This document shows positions 25,083 through 32,880 of a DNA stretch of 37,250 bases, in pieces. The notes beneath the pieces are model-generated. The model saw nothing but the letters and a program-made list of their open reading frames with translations. It was not told the origin of the DNA and made no database searches. The stretch comes from Lentisphaeria bacterium (GTDB lineage: Bacteria; Verrucomicrobiota; Lentisphaeria; Victivallales; UBA1829): NCBI GenBank assembly GCA_017456495.1, contig JAFTJI010000096.1, positions 1 to 37,250 on the forward strand, read 5' to 3'. A program made the position numbers and the translations under genes. The stretch's first letter is position 1, and the number at the start of each line of letters is the position of its first letter.

Positions 25083-25466
25083 ATGCCGGTAAAAACGTTT
25101 GAAAGTCTTCGCTGTCGCAGCGAATTTGACAAAGTGAAACAGATCGGGCGGCGTGAGTCGTCCGGTCTTTTTACTATGTTATGGATTCCCGAAACAGAAG
25201 ATTTTCGGCGGCGCGGTATTATATGCAGCAGAAAATTCGACACTCGGGCTGTAAAACGGAACAGAGCAAGACGGCTGGTCAGGGAATCTCTCCGGCTCAT
25301 CGGAGCGGAAAATCTGTCTCCGTGCAGTCTTGTGATCATCCCGAGAAGAAGTATCCTGAAAGTGAAAATGCCTGCAGTGAAAAGTGCATTGGAGCATGCA
25401 CTGAAACGGGCAGGACTGTTGAAAAATACAAATTCAGCATCACAACAGGACCTTTCATCTTTCTGA
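25083..25466 (+). CDS. rnpA: Ribonuclease P protein component
   Basis: 127 residues, ATG 25083, with GGAAGAG at 25072-25078 as ribosome site. It has the family core: [12 protein letters not shown] near the start, the strand region [28 protein letters not shown] with the RNR basic motif, and [10 protein letters not shown]. This basic protein assists the RNase P RNA in maturing tRNA 5' ends. Its last bases overlap the likely start of yidD. Length is normal. Confidence 0.95.
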   Translation: MPVKTFESLRCRSEFDKVKQIGRRESSGLFTMLWIPETEDFRRRGIICSRKFDTRAVKRNRARRLVRESLRLIGAENLSPCSLVIIPRRSILKVKMPAVKSALEHALKRAGLLKNTNSASQQDLSSF

Positions 25467-25684
25467 TCAATATTTACAGACGGTTCATATCTCCGTTGCA
25501 TCCCCCCTGCTGCAGGTTTCGACCAACGTGCTCTTCCTATGCAATCTCAGCTTTGCGTGTACATGGTCTTTTGAAAGGATCATTGCTCGCACTTTGGCGA
25601 ATCCTCCGGTGTAATCCCTTTGTCAAAGGCGGTTATGATCCGGTCCCACCAAAAGGCGCCTGGCGTCCACAGAACTCAGATTAA
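25457..25684 (+). CDS. yidD: Membrane protein insertion efficiency factor YidD, start codon unresolved
   Basis: The family core is clear: [61 protein letters not shown], with the three cysteines and the GGYDPVP end. The start is odd. No ATG, GTG or TTG lies in frame near the expected position; the nearest are GTG 25322 and ATG 25223 or 25181, far inside rnpA, and they would add 45-92 unrelated residues. ATC 25457 has AGGA at 25447-25450, 6 nt upstream, and CTG 25463 overlaps the rnpA stop as CTGA. Either rare start would give a normal-length YidD. The given start is my best guess. YidD assists YidC-linked membrane insertion and sits between rnpA and yidC as usual. Confidence 0.85.
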   Translation: MFLINIYRRFISPLHPPCCRFRPTCSSYAISALRVHGLLKGSLLALWRILRCNPFVKGGYDPVPPKGAWRPQNSD

Positions 25685-25696
25685 GGAATTTTTATT

Positions 25697-27415
25697 GTGA
25701 AATTTGACAAGGAAACTATTATCGTTGTAATGGTCTGTATTGTACTCATCACGCTCTGCAATGTTTTTCTTTCCCCGAAACAGGTTCCGCAGCAGCCCGC
25801 AAAAGAGCAGACCGTTGTGCAGAATACAGTTAAACCGGCAGATGCAAAACCAGTCAATGCGGTACCGGGCAAAGCTGATACGAAAAAAGATAACAAGCCT
25901 GTTGCCAAGTCTGCGGCTCCGGCAAAATCCCCCCAGCTGAATCCTGCGCCGGTTGTCGAAAAAGATACTGTTCTGGAAAACAAATATACCGCGTTCTACT
26001 TTAACGGTAAGGGTATTCTTTATAAGATCATTGCAAAAAATATCAAGAAAACAAAAGCTGACACTCCGATCACTTTCAATGAGTTTCCCGGGAACGAACC
26101 TTTTACATGTGATCTTGAAGGCTGGGCTTTCTCAACAGCTTCCGTTGTCAAAAATTCCAACGACAGTGTGACTGTTCTGCAGACTTTTGTCAAAGGCACA
26201 GACAGCGTCACAGTCAAGAAGATTTTTTCCATTTCCCAAGATAAAAATACATTGAACTGTTCAATCAGCTTCTCCGGAACTGTTCCAAGCCTTTCCAAAG
26301 TCACGATCTGGGGCGGAACGATTGCTCCGCTGAAGCAATTCTCCAATGATGACCTCCGGGATATTCATCAGGCAGAATACATGCTTGCCGGCAGCGGCGA
26401 TGTTGAAACCGCGGATCCCAATGAAAAGAAGCAGGAAAAGTATTTGAAAAAAAGCACAAGTGAACCGGTCAAATGGGTTGCTGTTTCCAACAAATACTTT
26501 TTGAGTCAGCTGTACGCAGAAAAGCCCTTCAACGGTGGATGTATCCTTGCAAATCATAAGGACAACAACTACTCTGAACCCGGAATTGCCGGAGTCTACC
26601 TCAATGTTCCTGTTACAAATGAGGAGTACAAACTCTCTCTCTATGCAGGTTCCAAGGCAATTGCCCAGATTTCCAAACTTCCGGCAGATGCTCAGGAAGC
26701 GATTCACCTGGCATACTGGAGCTGGTTTGAATTTCTCTGCCGCCCCATGCTTGCGCTCTTGAACTGGCTGAAATCTTTCACCGGTTCTTACGGACTGGCG
26801 ATCATTCTTCTTACGATCATTGTCAAACTTGTTCTGTGGCCCCTGATCCATAAAGGGAACAAGTCTATGCGCAAGATGACCAAGATCCAGCCGAAACTGC
26901 AGGAACTCAAAGAAAAGTATAAAGATAATCCGCAGCTGTTCAATCAGAAGATGATGGAACTTTATCGGGAAGAAAAGGTCAATCCCATGGGCGGCTGTCT
27001 TCCGATGCTGCTTCAGTTCCCTGTGTTCATTGCGCTTTACTCAACGCTGGAAGCGGCGGTCGAACTGCGCAACGTTCCGTTTCTCTGGGCGAAGGACCTT
27101 TCCCAGCCGGATGCCATCGGACCGGAAATCTGGGGTTTCTCACTGCATCCTCTGATTCTGATTTCGACTGGACTTATGATCCTGCAGATGAAGCTGACTC
27201 CGCAGGGGGGCGATCCCATGCAGCGGAAAATGATGATGTTCATGCCCCTGATCATGCTCATCTTCTTCTACAACTTCCCGTCAGGTCTTGCATTATACTG
27301 GACAGTCAATAACATTCTGAGTATTTTGCAAATGAAATACAGCCAATACGCAGCGCGAAAAGAAGAAGAACGCGAAAATTCTTCTGCCGGCAATGGTAGT
27401 GCCAAAGCTGCTTAA
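25697..27415 (+). CDS. yidC: Membrane protein insertase YidC
   Basis: 572 residues, start GTG 25697 with AAGGA at 25683-25687. Layout of the Gram-negative form: a first membrane segment (IIVVMVCIVLITLCNVFL), a Pro/Ala/Lys-rich linker (~30-90), a large periplasmic beta domain (~90-345), and the conserved five-segment core (~350-545) containing SYGLAIILLTIIVKLVLWPL, NPMGGCLPMLLQFPVFIALY and FYNFPSGLALYWTVNNILS. The short C-terminal tail is polar (EEERENSSAGNG). It inserts and folds inner-membrane proteins alone or with Sec. It is part of the rpmH-rnpA-yidD-yidC-khpB block. Confidence 0.98.
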   Translation: MKFDKETIIVVMVCIVLITLCNVFLSPKQVPQQPAKEQTVVQNTVKPADAKPVNAVPGKADTKKDNKPVAKSAAPAKSPQLNPAPVVEKDTVLENKYTAFYFNGKGILYKIIAKNIKKTKADTPITFNEFPGNEPFTCDLEGWAFSTASVVKNSNDSVTVLQTFVKGTDSVTVKKIFSISQDKNTLNCSISFSGTVPSLSKVTIWGGTIAPLKQFSNDDLRDIHQAEYMLAGSGDVETADPNEKKQEKYLKKSTSEPVKWVAVSNKYFLSQLYAEKPFNGGCILANHKDNNYSEPGIAGVYLNVPVTNEEYKLSLYAGSKAIAQISKLPADAQEAIHLAYWSWFEFLCRPMLALLNWLKSFTGSYGLAIILLTIIVKLVLWPLIHKGNKSMRKMTKIQPKLQELKEKYKDNPQLFNQKMMELYREEKVNPMGGCLPMLLQFPVFIALYSTLEAAVELRNVPFLWAKDLSQPDAIGPEIWGFSLHPLILISTGLMILQMKLTPQGGDPMQRKMMMFMPLIMLIFFYNFPSGLALYWTVNNILSILQMKYSQYAARKEEERENSSAGNGSAKAA

Positions 27416-27447
27416 CATTTATTTAACATAAACAGGAGTATTTCCTC

Positions 27448-28158
27448 ATGGAAAACGAAGAAAACTTGATGGTTGCGGAGCAGCCCGCAGCTGAAGAAAC
27501 CGAAGTTCAGATGGACATTGCTGCAGAAACAGAAGATACCGTTGCAGAAAAGAAGACCCGCCAATATCTTGAAGTCACCCAGGAAATGCTGGACGAAACT
27601 GCAAAATGTCTCGGAGTAATGCTGGATTACCTCTGCCTGAATGCAACAGTCCGTTCTGAAAAACGGAACTCCCGTATTCATCTGATCGTGACCAGCTCCG
27701 ATGCCGGAAGAATCATTGGCAGAAAGGGACAGTCTCTTGAAAGCCTCCAGCTTCTTCTCAACCGTATGATGCAGAAAGATGATGTCAATTATCCCAAGAT
27801 CAATATTGATATTGACGGTTATCCTGCCAAAGACGGAGCCGAAGGCAAACCCCGTCGTGCAGCGAAAGGGGAACGCGAAGACCGTCCCCAGCGCAAAGAA
27901 CGCAGGGATCGCCATGAACGCCGCGGCAACCGTTCCGGTGAAGGCAATTCCGAAAAGGAAGAAAATCTCCGCCGCTGTGCACTCAATGCAGCCAAAGAAG
28001 TCCGCCGCTGGAGCGAACCTGTCACCCTGCCTCCGATGAACGCTCATGACAGACGGATCATCCATATCACGCTTGAAAATGAACCGGATCTTGCAACCGA
28101 ATCCAATGGTGAAGGTGCAATGAAAAGTGTTGTAATTTCTTTGAAAGAACAGGATTGA
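27448..28158 (+). CDS. khpB: KH-R3H RNA-binding protein KhpB/Jag
   Basis: 236 residues, ATG 27448 with AGGAG at 27434-27438. The N-terminal ~35 residues are acidic and low in complexity. A KH domain follows (LMLDYL-type start, GRIIGRKGQSLESLQLLLN with GRKG at 91-94), then an unusually Arg/Glu-rich linker (~125-165: RAAKGEREDRPQRKERRDRHERRG), then an R3H domain (LNAAKEVRRW, MNAHDRRIIH with the R-x3-H signature). The charged insert between KH and R3H is longer than in many homologues. The protein binds RNA and is linked to cell elongation or division control in Gram-positive bacteria. Position after yidC is canonical. Confidence 0.93.
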   Translation: MENEENLMVAEQPAAEETEVQMDIAAETEDTVAEKKTRQYLEVTQEMLDETAKCLGVMLDYLCLNATVRSEKRNSRIHLIVTSSDAGRIIGRKGQSLESLQLLLNRMMQKDDVNYPKINIDIDGYPAKDGAEGKPRRAAKGEREDRPQRKERRDRHERRGNRSGEGNSEKEENLRRCALNAAKEVRRWSEPVTLPPMNAHDRRIIHITLENEPDLATESNGEGAMKSVVISLKEQD

Positions 28159-28161
28159 AAA

Positions 28162-29379
28162 ATGAAAGATCTCACCGGACGCGCTATTGTGTTTCTCGCA
28201 GACGGTATGGCTGATGAACCTTCCGCCGAACTGAATGGAAAAACCCCGCTTCAAGCAGTGGATACTCCTTTCATGGACTCCATTGCTGCAAATGGAGCAA
28301 GCGGTACATTTTTGACTCTTCCGGAAGGTTTTCCAACCTCATCCGATGCTGCCAATATGTCCGTTCTCGGTTATGATCTTGCAACTTTCTACCCCGGCAG
28401 AGGTCCTATCGAATGCACCAGTCAGCGCATTGAACTCGCCCCTGATGACGTCGCATGGAGATGCAATCTGATTTTTGTGGACTCCGACGGAATCCTCCGC
28501 GATTACTCTGCCGGACATATCTCTGCGGAAGTCTCTTCCCAGATCATGGCGGACCTTGCAGCAAAGTTCAACAGCGACAAGGTCTCATTCCATAACGGAG
28601 TCAGCTACCGTAACCTTCTGGTGCTGCACGGAAAGGAATTTTCTGCAGATATCGACTACTTCAAGCCCGATGCTTCTCAGGATATGCACGTTTCCGAACT
28701 CCGGAAAAAAGCACTGAAGCCGGAAGCCCAGTACACTGTCGATTTCCTCGAAAAACTGGAAAAAGAGGTCAATGAGTTTCTGGTTCAGCATCCCTTGAAT
28801 CAGGGAAAAGAAGCTCCTGCCACCGCGATTTGGCCCTGGAGCCCCGGACACAAGCCGGCATTCAATACGTTCTCCGATAAATATCAGGGACGTACCGCTG
28901 CCGTCATTTCTGCCGTGGATGTGATCTCCGGAATCGGAGCATGTGCCGGTATGGATGTCATCAAGGTTCCCGGAGTTACCGGATATCTTGATACAAATTA
29001 CGAAGGGAAAGCCAATGCGGCAATTGCTGCGATTGAGGATCATGATTTCGTCTATGTCCATCTGGAAGCGATCGACGAATGTTCCCACGAAGGCAGTCTT
29101 GAACTGAAGATGCGCGCAATCTCTGATTTTGAAAACCGCATTGTAAAACCTGTTATGACGGCTCTTGCCGGACGGAATGTGACCTTTGCGGTCCTTCCTG
29201 ACCATCCGGTTCCGTACAAGCAGAGGATCCACACTCGCACCCCGGTTCCCTTTGCAGTTTGCGGTCCGCACATCAAGCCGGACAGTGTTCAGCACTACAG
29301 CGAAGCGGATGCTCCCAACGGTTCTCTGGGTTATCTGACCGGAGAAGCTGTTGTAAAAACGGTATTGAATTTGAAATAA
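28162..29379 (+). CDS. apgM: Cofactor-independent phosphoglycerate mutase, archaeal type (ApgM)
   Basis: 405 residues, ATG 28162, 3 nt after khpB. It has alkaline-phosphatase-superfamily features of the ApgM branch: FLADGMADEP (metal Asp), PTSSDAANMSVLGYDL (serine-containing nucleophile loop), GRGPIECTSQRI, the VYVHLEAIDECSHEG segment (metal ligands Asp and His) and LPDHPVPYKQRIHT. It interconverts 3- and 2-phosphoglycerate in glycolysis. It is distinct from the longer bacterial GpmI. No terminator is evident right after the stop; the tRNA promoter region follows. Confidence 0.94.
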   Translation: MKDLTGRAIVFLADGMADEPSAELNGKTPLQAVDTPFMDSIAANGASGTFLTLPEGFPTSSDAANMSVLGYDLATFYPGRGPIECTSQRIELAPDDVAWRCNLIFVDSDGILRDYSAGHISAEVSSQIMADLAAKFNSDKVSFHNGVSYRNLLVLHGKEFSADIDYFKPDASQDMHVSELRKKALKPEAQYTVDFLEKLEKEVNEFLVQHPLNQGKEAPATAIWPWSPGHKPAFNTFSDKYQGRTAAVISAVDVISGIGACAGMDVIKVPGVTGYLDTNYEGKANAAIAAIEDHDFVYVHLEAIDECSHEGSLELKMRAISDFENRIVKPVMTALAGRNVTFAVLPDHPVPYKQRIHTRTPVPFAVCGPHIKPDSVQHYSEADAPNGSLGYLTGEAVVKTVLNLK

Positions 29380-29415
29380 GCAGATATTTCATGGGGAAGA
29401 TTTTCTTTCTTCCCC

Positions 29416-29443
29416 TTGCATTTTTGACATGTAATGTTATATT
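29416..29443 (+). promoter_or_regulatory. Possible promoter for tRNA-Leu
   Basis: TTGCAT (29416-29421), a 16-nt spacer and TATATT (29438-29443) would start transcription at about 29450. A better -35 word, TTGACA (29424-29429), is present but has no well-spaced -10, so the assignment is tentative. Confidence 0.4.
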
Positions 29444-29452
29444 ACAATGCAC

Positions 29453-29535
29453 GCCCGGATGGTGGAATGGCAGACACAAGGGACTTAAAATCCCTCGGTT
29501 TATCCGTGCGGGTTCGAGTCCCGCTCCGGGCACCA
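29453..29535 (+). tRNA. tRNA-Leu, anticodon UAA
   Basis: Acceptor arms GCCCGGA (29453-29459) and TCCGGGC (29525-29531), discriminator A and encoded CCA (29533-29535). The anticodon stem AGGGA/TCCCT encloses the loop CTTAAAA, giving anticodon TAA. A long variable arm (CGG...CCG) as in leucine tRNAs, and GGTTCGAGTCC in the T arm. It reads UUA codons and probably UUG. Confidence 0.97.
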
Positions 29536-29566
29536 CCTTCTGCTTCCGGCAGGAGTACAAAAGATC

Positions 29567-29628
29567 AAGCGGTTTGACGTTACGAGTATACTACCTTGTT
29601 AGAGAGCTGGCGTTGAACCGCTTTTTAT
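29567..29628. terminator. Hairpin between tRNA-Leu and the convergent MFS gene
   Basis: AAGCGGTTTGACG (29567-29579) pairs with CGTTGAACCGCTT (29611-29623) with two wobbles, around a 31-nt loop, followed by T-rich sequence on the plus strand. It would end the tRNA transcript and might also stop the minus-strand operon. Confidence 0.6.
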
Positions 29629-30878
29629 TTTGCAGAGGTCTGATGCAAGAGCAATGCAGAAAGAAGCGAAGTGATTGCCATAACCGTTCCGGAGAGAAAA
29701 AATAACAGAGTGAATCCGCTGCCGAAAAAGGGTTTATGGAACTGTTCAAACCATGCAAGACCTGCGATCCAGGCAAGAAACAACCTGGTCAATCCGGCAC
29801 TGGCATAGTAAAATGAATTGCCAAATGCCATTGTCATCGGCGCATTATCCGGCGGGGCACAGCTCATCATCACAGCGGAACTCATCACTGAAAATGCCGC
29901 GACAGAAAAGCTTGTCCCAACGAGAGCTAACGTCAGAAGAACATATCCGGAAATTCCGGGGAGAGCCCGCAGGAGCCAGAAAGCAAAAGCTGCAGGAAGA
30001 CATAAAACGCCAAGGGCACTGATCACTTTCCAGACAGCAATTTTCGCAGTCAAATGTCTGATGAACCAATATCCCAGCATCATTCCGACAAATGATGCAC
30101 CGGAGATAAAAACAGTGAGATTATCCGGCACTCCGAGATGTTTCATATAAAGCAGAGCCAGCGGAAGCATGCCGAAAGAGCCCAGGTTGAAAAGACATTG
30201 GAAGAGAGAGAATTTCCGCAGCACCGGATCAGCAGCAGCTTTTCTCAGATTACCCCACCACGATCCGGATATCGAACGTTGTTCCTGCGGGAACCTGGGA
30301 ACAGCCATGATACAGAAAAATCTGCCGCAGAAAATGATTGCAGCGGTCAGAACAACACTCTGCAGCCGCCCTGCCCCGGGAGCCTCGCCCAGATAGAAAC
30401 CTGCCAGTAAAACAAAGAGCGTGGCGCACAATTGATGAAAAAAGCGCATTCTCCCGAGGAAAGAGACTCTATTTTCCGGCTGGATGAAACTGTTGAGCAG
30501 AGGGAACCATCCGGCGATAAAACCGGCTTGCACCAAAGCGGCACAGGAAACGCCCCAGAGGACAGTATCAGCCCCGCCGAAAAAAGGCGCAAGGCCGGCG
30601 ACCAGATAACCGATGGCAGAGATTGCGCACGCCGTCAGGGTCAACTTTCTGACACCGATCCGTGGTGCAATCCCCGCCATGGGGATCACTGCCAGACCGT
30701 TAAAAAGCGGTAAGACAGATGTGGAAAACATAGCTCCGGTATTTCCTGCGCCCAGCGACGAGGCATAAAGCAAAATGATCGCGCTATCGGTCAGAACCGT
30801 CTCGCCTGTCACTCCGCAACAGCTGGAAACGGTCGTCAGGACTTCAGCCCGCCTTACATCCGATGTTTGATTCCGCAT
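29625..30878 (-). CDS. MFS transporter
   Basis: 417 residues, read on the minus strand from 30878. There are about twelve hydrophobic segments in two halves with a basic central loop (PRFPQEQRSISGSWWGNLRKAAADPVLRKF). Between segments 2 and 3 GIAPRIGVRKLTLTACAISAIGYLVAG fits the MFS G-x-x-x-D/R-R-x-G/R-R/K region, though degenerate. Substrate is unknown. The gene begins 2 nt after the GH16 stop and follows a LacI-type regulator, so sugar or glycoside movement is likely (inference from context). A small part of its 3' end overlaps the hairpin shared with the tRNA. Confidence 0.88.
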   Translation of the reverse strand: MRNQTSDVRRAEVLTTVSSCCGVTGETVLTDSAIILLYASSLGAGNTGAMFSTSVLPLFNGLAVIPMAGIAPRIGVRKLTLTACAISAIGYLVAGLAPFFGGADTVLWGVSCAALVQAGFIAGWFPLLNSFIQPENRVSFLGRMRFFHQLCATLFVLLAGFYLGEAPGAGRLQSVVLTAAIIFCGRFFCIMAVPRFPQEQRSISGSWWGNLRKAAADPVLRKFSLFQCLFNLGSFGMLPLALLYMKHLGVPDNLTVFISGASFVGMMLGYWFIRHLTAKIAVWKVISALGVLCLPAAFAFWLLRALPGISGYVLLTLALVGTSFSVAAFSVMSSAVMMSCAPPDNAPMTMAFGNSFYYASAGLTRLFLAWIAGLAWFEQFHKPFFGSGFTLLFFLSGTVMAITSLLSALLLHQTSAK

Positions 30879-30880
30879 GT

Positions 30881-31708
30881 TCAGCGTCTCTTATAAGCCC
30901 GGATATAGTCTACTTCAAACTCTTTCGGATATGACATTGCGGGGTCGATTTCACCGATCCATCCGCTGTATTGAAAGAGAGCCAGCAGGATAAACATTTT
31001 TCCCCGGGGAGTTTCGCCATGATAGCGGGAGACTTCCTGCCCATCAATGAACCAGCCGATGGTATCGGGATCCCATTCAACGGCAAATTCATGAAAGTGC
31101 CGGGAAAGATCCACAGGAAGTTTTGGGGCGAAATGTGCATTATCCGCATAATGCAGGTTGAAATGCGTAAAGGAAGAAGTATCAGAAATCTCGCTGGCGA
31201 TGGTTTCAAAAATATCAATTTCCAGTTTTTCCCCGGTCTCTCTTCTGAACTCGCCCTCGGGAGTATATTCCTGGGTGAGCGGATTGGTATGATGAAGCCA
31301 GAATGCATTCAGGATCCCGCCATCAGCTTTAGCGCAGCGGCAGCGGGCTTCAAATCTGCCGAACTCCTGAGCGAACTTTTCAAGGATCTGAAACTCCTGA
31401 GTGGTCTTTCCGAAACGGTGATCTGAAGTACAAATACAGCTGACACACCAGTCTTCAGGATTTTTGCGCGGCGGAAGATCCGGAGTGATTTTCAGCTTCA
31501 AAATACTGTCAGCGATCTCGTAATAAGCGTTGTGGTTCTGCCAGCGGCTCGGACGCCCGATGCGTTTGAAATACTCTTTCCGTCCGGAACGGTAAGCGGG
31601 GAACCAGTACATATCATCCAGCAGAGGGGAGTCAAAATCATCCAGGAAGGTCAACTCCCAACCTTGTTTTTCTACCGGAGAACGGGGATAATCTTCATTT
31701 TTGAACAT
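30881..31708 (-). CDS. Glycoside hydrolase family 16 enzyme without signal peptide
   Basis: 275 residues on the minus strand. It shows the GH16 jelly roll: ELTFLDDFDSPLLDDMYWF at the N-terminus (family 'DEF' region), FGRFEARCRCAKADGGILNAFWLHH, and the catalytic EIDIFE motif with E163 (nucleophile), D165 and E168 (acid/base). FHEFAVEWDPDTIGWFIDGQEVSRY and VDYIRAYKR close the fold. GH16 enzymes cleave beta-1,3/1,4-glucans or related galactans. No signal peptide is present, and an in-frame TAA at 31735-31733 rules out a longer N-terminus; AAGGAAAG lies just upstream of the ATG. Cytoplasmic action on imported oligosaccharide is therefore likely, unless export is non-classical. It overlaps the regulator gene by 14 nt. 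Confidence 0.9.
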   Translation of the reverse strand: MFKNEDYPRSPVEKQGWELTFLDDFDSPLLDDMYWFPAYRSGRKEYFKRIGRPSRWQNHNAYYEIADSILKLKITPDLPPRKNPEDWCVSCICTSDHRFGKTTQEFQILEKFAQEFGRFEARCRCAKADGGILNAFWLHHTNPLTQEYTPEGEFRRETGEKLEIDIFETIASEISDTSSFTHFNLHYADNAHFAPKLPVDLSRHFHEFAVEWDPDTIGWFIDGQEVSRYHGETPRGKMFILLALFQYSGWIGEIDPAMSYPKEFEVDYIRAYKRR

Positions 31709-32699
31709 AATTCTTTCCTTTTTTATGAGGTTTTACGGATCCGCGAATGACCAGCCGGACATTTGTGGACGTATGGATCGGCGTACATTTTTTCATCATC
31801 GGACGGTTTGTAATGTAATATTCAGCCCAGTCCAGCAAGTCATTGGAGAAAAATTCGATGTGATCGAAATCATAATTAAGAACGTTAAATTCCCAGTCAT
31901 CCGGACGATCAAAAGTCAGGACGCTCAAATTTCTGCACAGCTCCGGAAAGGCTGGTTCAAATTCCTGATGGTAAAGCATTGCAAATTCACCGGCAAGAAA
32001 AAACAGAGCAGTAGGCAACAGATCGGTCGATTGGAAATACTTCTGCAGAACCCCGGAAGTTGTCTCTCCATTCTTTTCACGAACAAGATCTATCCGGCAT
32101 TCCGGATCGAGAAAATTCATCTGCGCAAAAAAGGCTTTCAGCCGCTCCTGTCTGGTCGGATGCCGTTCCGCACAATGAACAGCGATGTGGGAATGACCAT
32201 TTGCATGAAGATGATCTGCGGCGAGTTCTGCGCCCCGGATATTATTCGGAGAGAGAGTAACATCTGCATTGCTGGCAGTGGAGAGTGTGATCGTGTAAAT
32301 CCCCTTGTTCGCGTTTCTTGCAGCAGTAATGATTTTGTCATCCGGAACAGATGCAAACACAACAGTATCACACTCTGAAACCATATTCAGGAAGGCTTCA
32401 TAATTTTTCCGGTGATCCGAAGCTAAACATGCGTAACCGAGTGCGGCGAGCCGTTTCATCAGTTGTCTGCCGTAATATGTCAGATATTGATGTTCCGTAA
32501 AGTCAAAAAGCAGCTTGATCTGCCGCTGCGGAGAGTGAACAAAACAGCCGCGCCGGTTAAGTTCATTCACCACCTTGTATCTTGTCTCCGGACGAACATT
32601 TGCTGCCCCGTTGACGACGCGGTAAACGGTCATTACGCTGATTCCAAGATCTCTGGCGACTTGTCTGAAGTTAACGCTTCCGTTCGGACGCTTTTCCAT
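31695..32699 (-). CDS. LacI-family transcriptional regulator
   Basis: 334 residues on the minus strand. The N-terminal helix-turn-helix is VNFRQVARDLGISVMTVYRVVNG with the hinge-helix region following (ANVRPETRYKVVNELNRRG). Residues ~60-320 are the periplasmic-binding-protein-like ligand domain (ADHLHANGHSHIAVHCAERHPTRQERLKAF, LSVLTFDRPDDWEF). It probably controls the downstream GH16 and MFS genes, with which it overlaps or nearly abuts, in response to a sugar. The ligand is not predictable. A promoter at 32732-32760 (minus) lies upstream, back to back with that of the HAD gene. Confidence 0.93.
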   Translation of the reverse strand: MEKRPNGSVNFRQVARDLGISVMTVYRVVNGAANVRPETRYKVVNELNRRGCFVHSPQRQIKLLFDFTEHQYLTYYGRQLMKRLAALGYACLASDHRKNYEAFLNMVSECDTVVFASVPDDKIITAARNANKGIYTITLSTASNADVTLSPNNIRGAELAADHLHANGHSHIAVHCAERHPTRQERLKAFFAQMNFLDPECRIDLVREKNGETTSGVLQKYFQSTDLLPTALFFLAGEFAMLYHQEFEPAFPELCRNLSVLTFDRPDDWEFNVLNYDFDHIEFFSNDLLDWAEYYITNRPMMKKCTPIHTSTNVRLVIRGSVKPHKKGKNYVQK

Positions 32700-32731
32700 A
32701 AATGTGCTATTCCTTTCCCTTCTTGCGGGAA

Positions 32732-32760
32732 AATATACTTCCGGAATTACGATAAATCAA
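32732..32760 (-). promoter_or_regulatory. Promoter for the LacI-GH16-MFS operon
   Basis: Read on the minus strand: TTGATT (32760-32755), a 17-nt spacer, and TATATT (32737-32732). The start point would be near 32725, about 25 nt before the ATG. Confidence 0.6.
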
Positions 32761-32822
32761 CAGATGCGGAGATATAACAGCCGTTTTATTTTGTGAAAAA
32801 CGTAACATTTTATCATCCGGAA

Positions 32823-32850
32823 TTGAAAAATGCACTTTCTGATGTATATT
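32823..32850 (+). promoter_or_regulatory. Promoter for the HAD phosphatase gene
   Basis: TTGAAA (32823-32828), a 16-nt spacer, and TATATT (32845-32850) preceded by TG. It points away from the LacI promoter. Confidence 0.7.
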
Positions 32851-32880
32851 TTTCTGAAAATAACAGGAAAGAACTTTGTT

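Noticed and set aside
25181..25684. YidD with a 167-residue form starting inside rnpA
   Set aside because: The first ~90 residues are unlike any YidD and are out-of-frame rnpA codons.
29259..29705. 148-codon open frame across the tRNA-Leu gene
   Set aside because: It runs through the end of apgM and the tRNA and has no coding signal.
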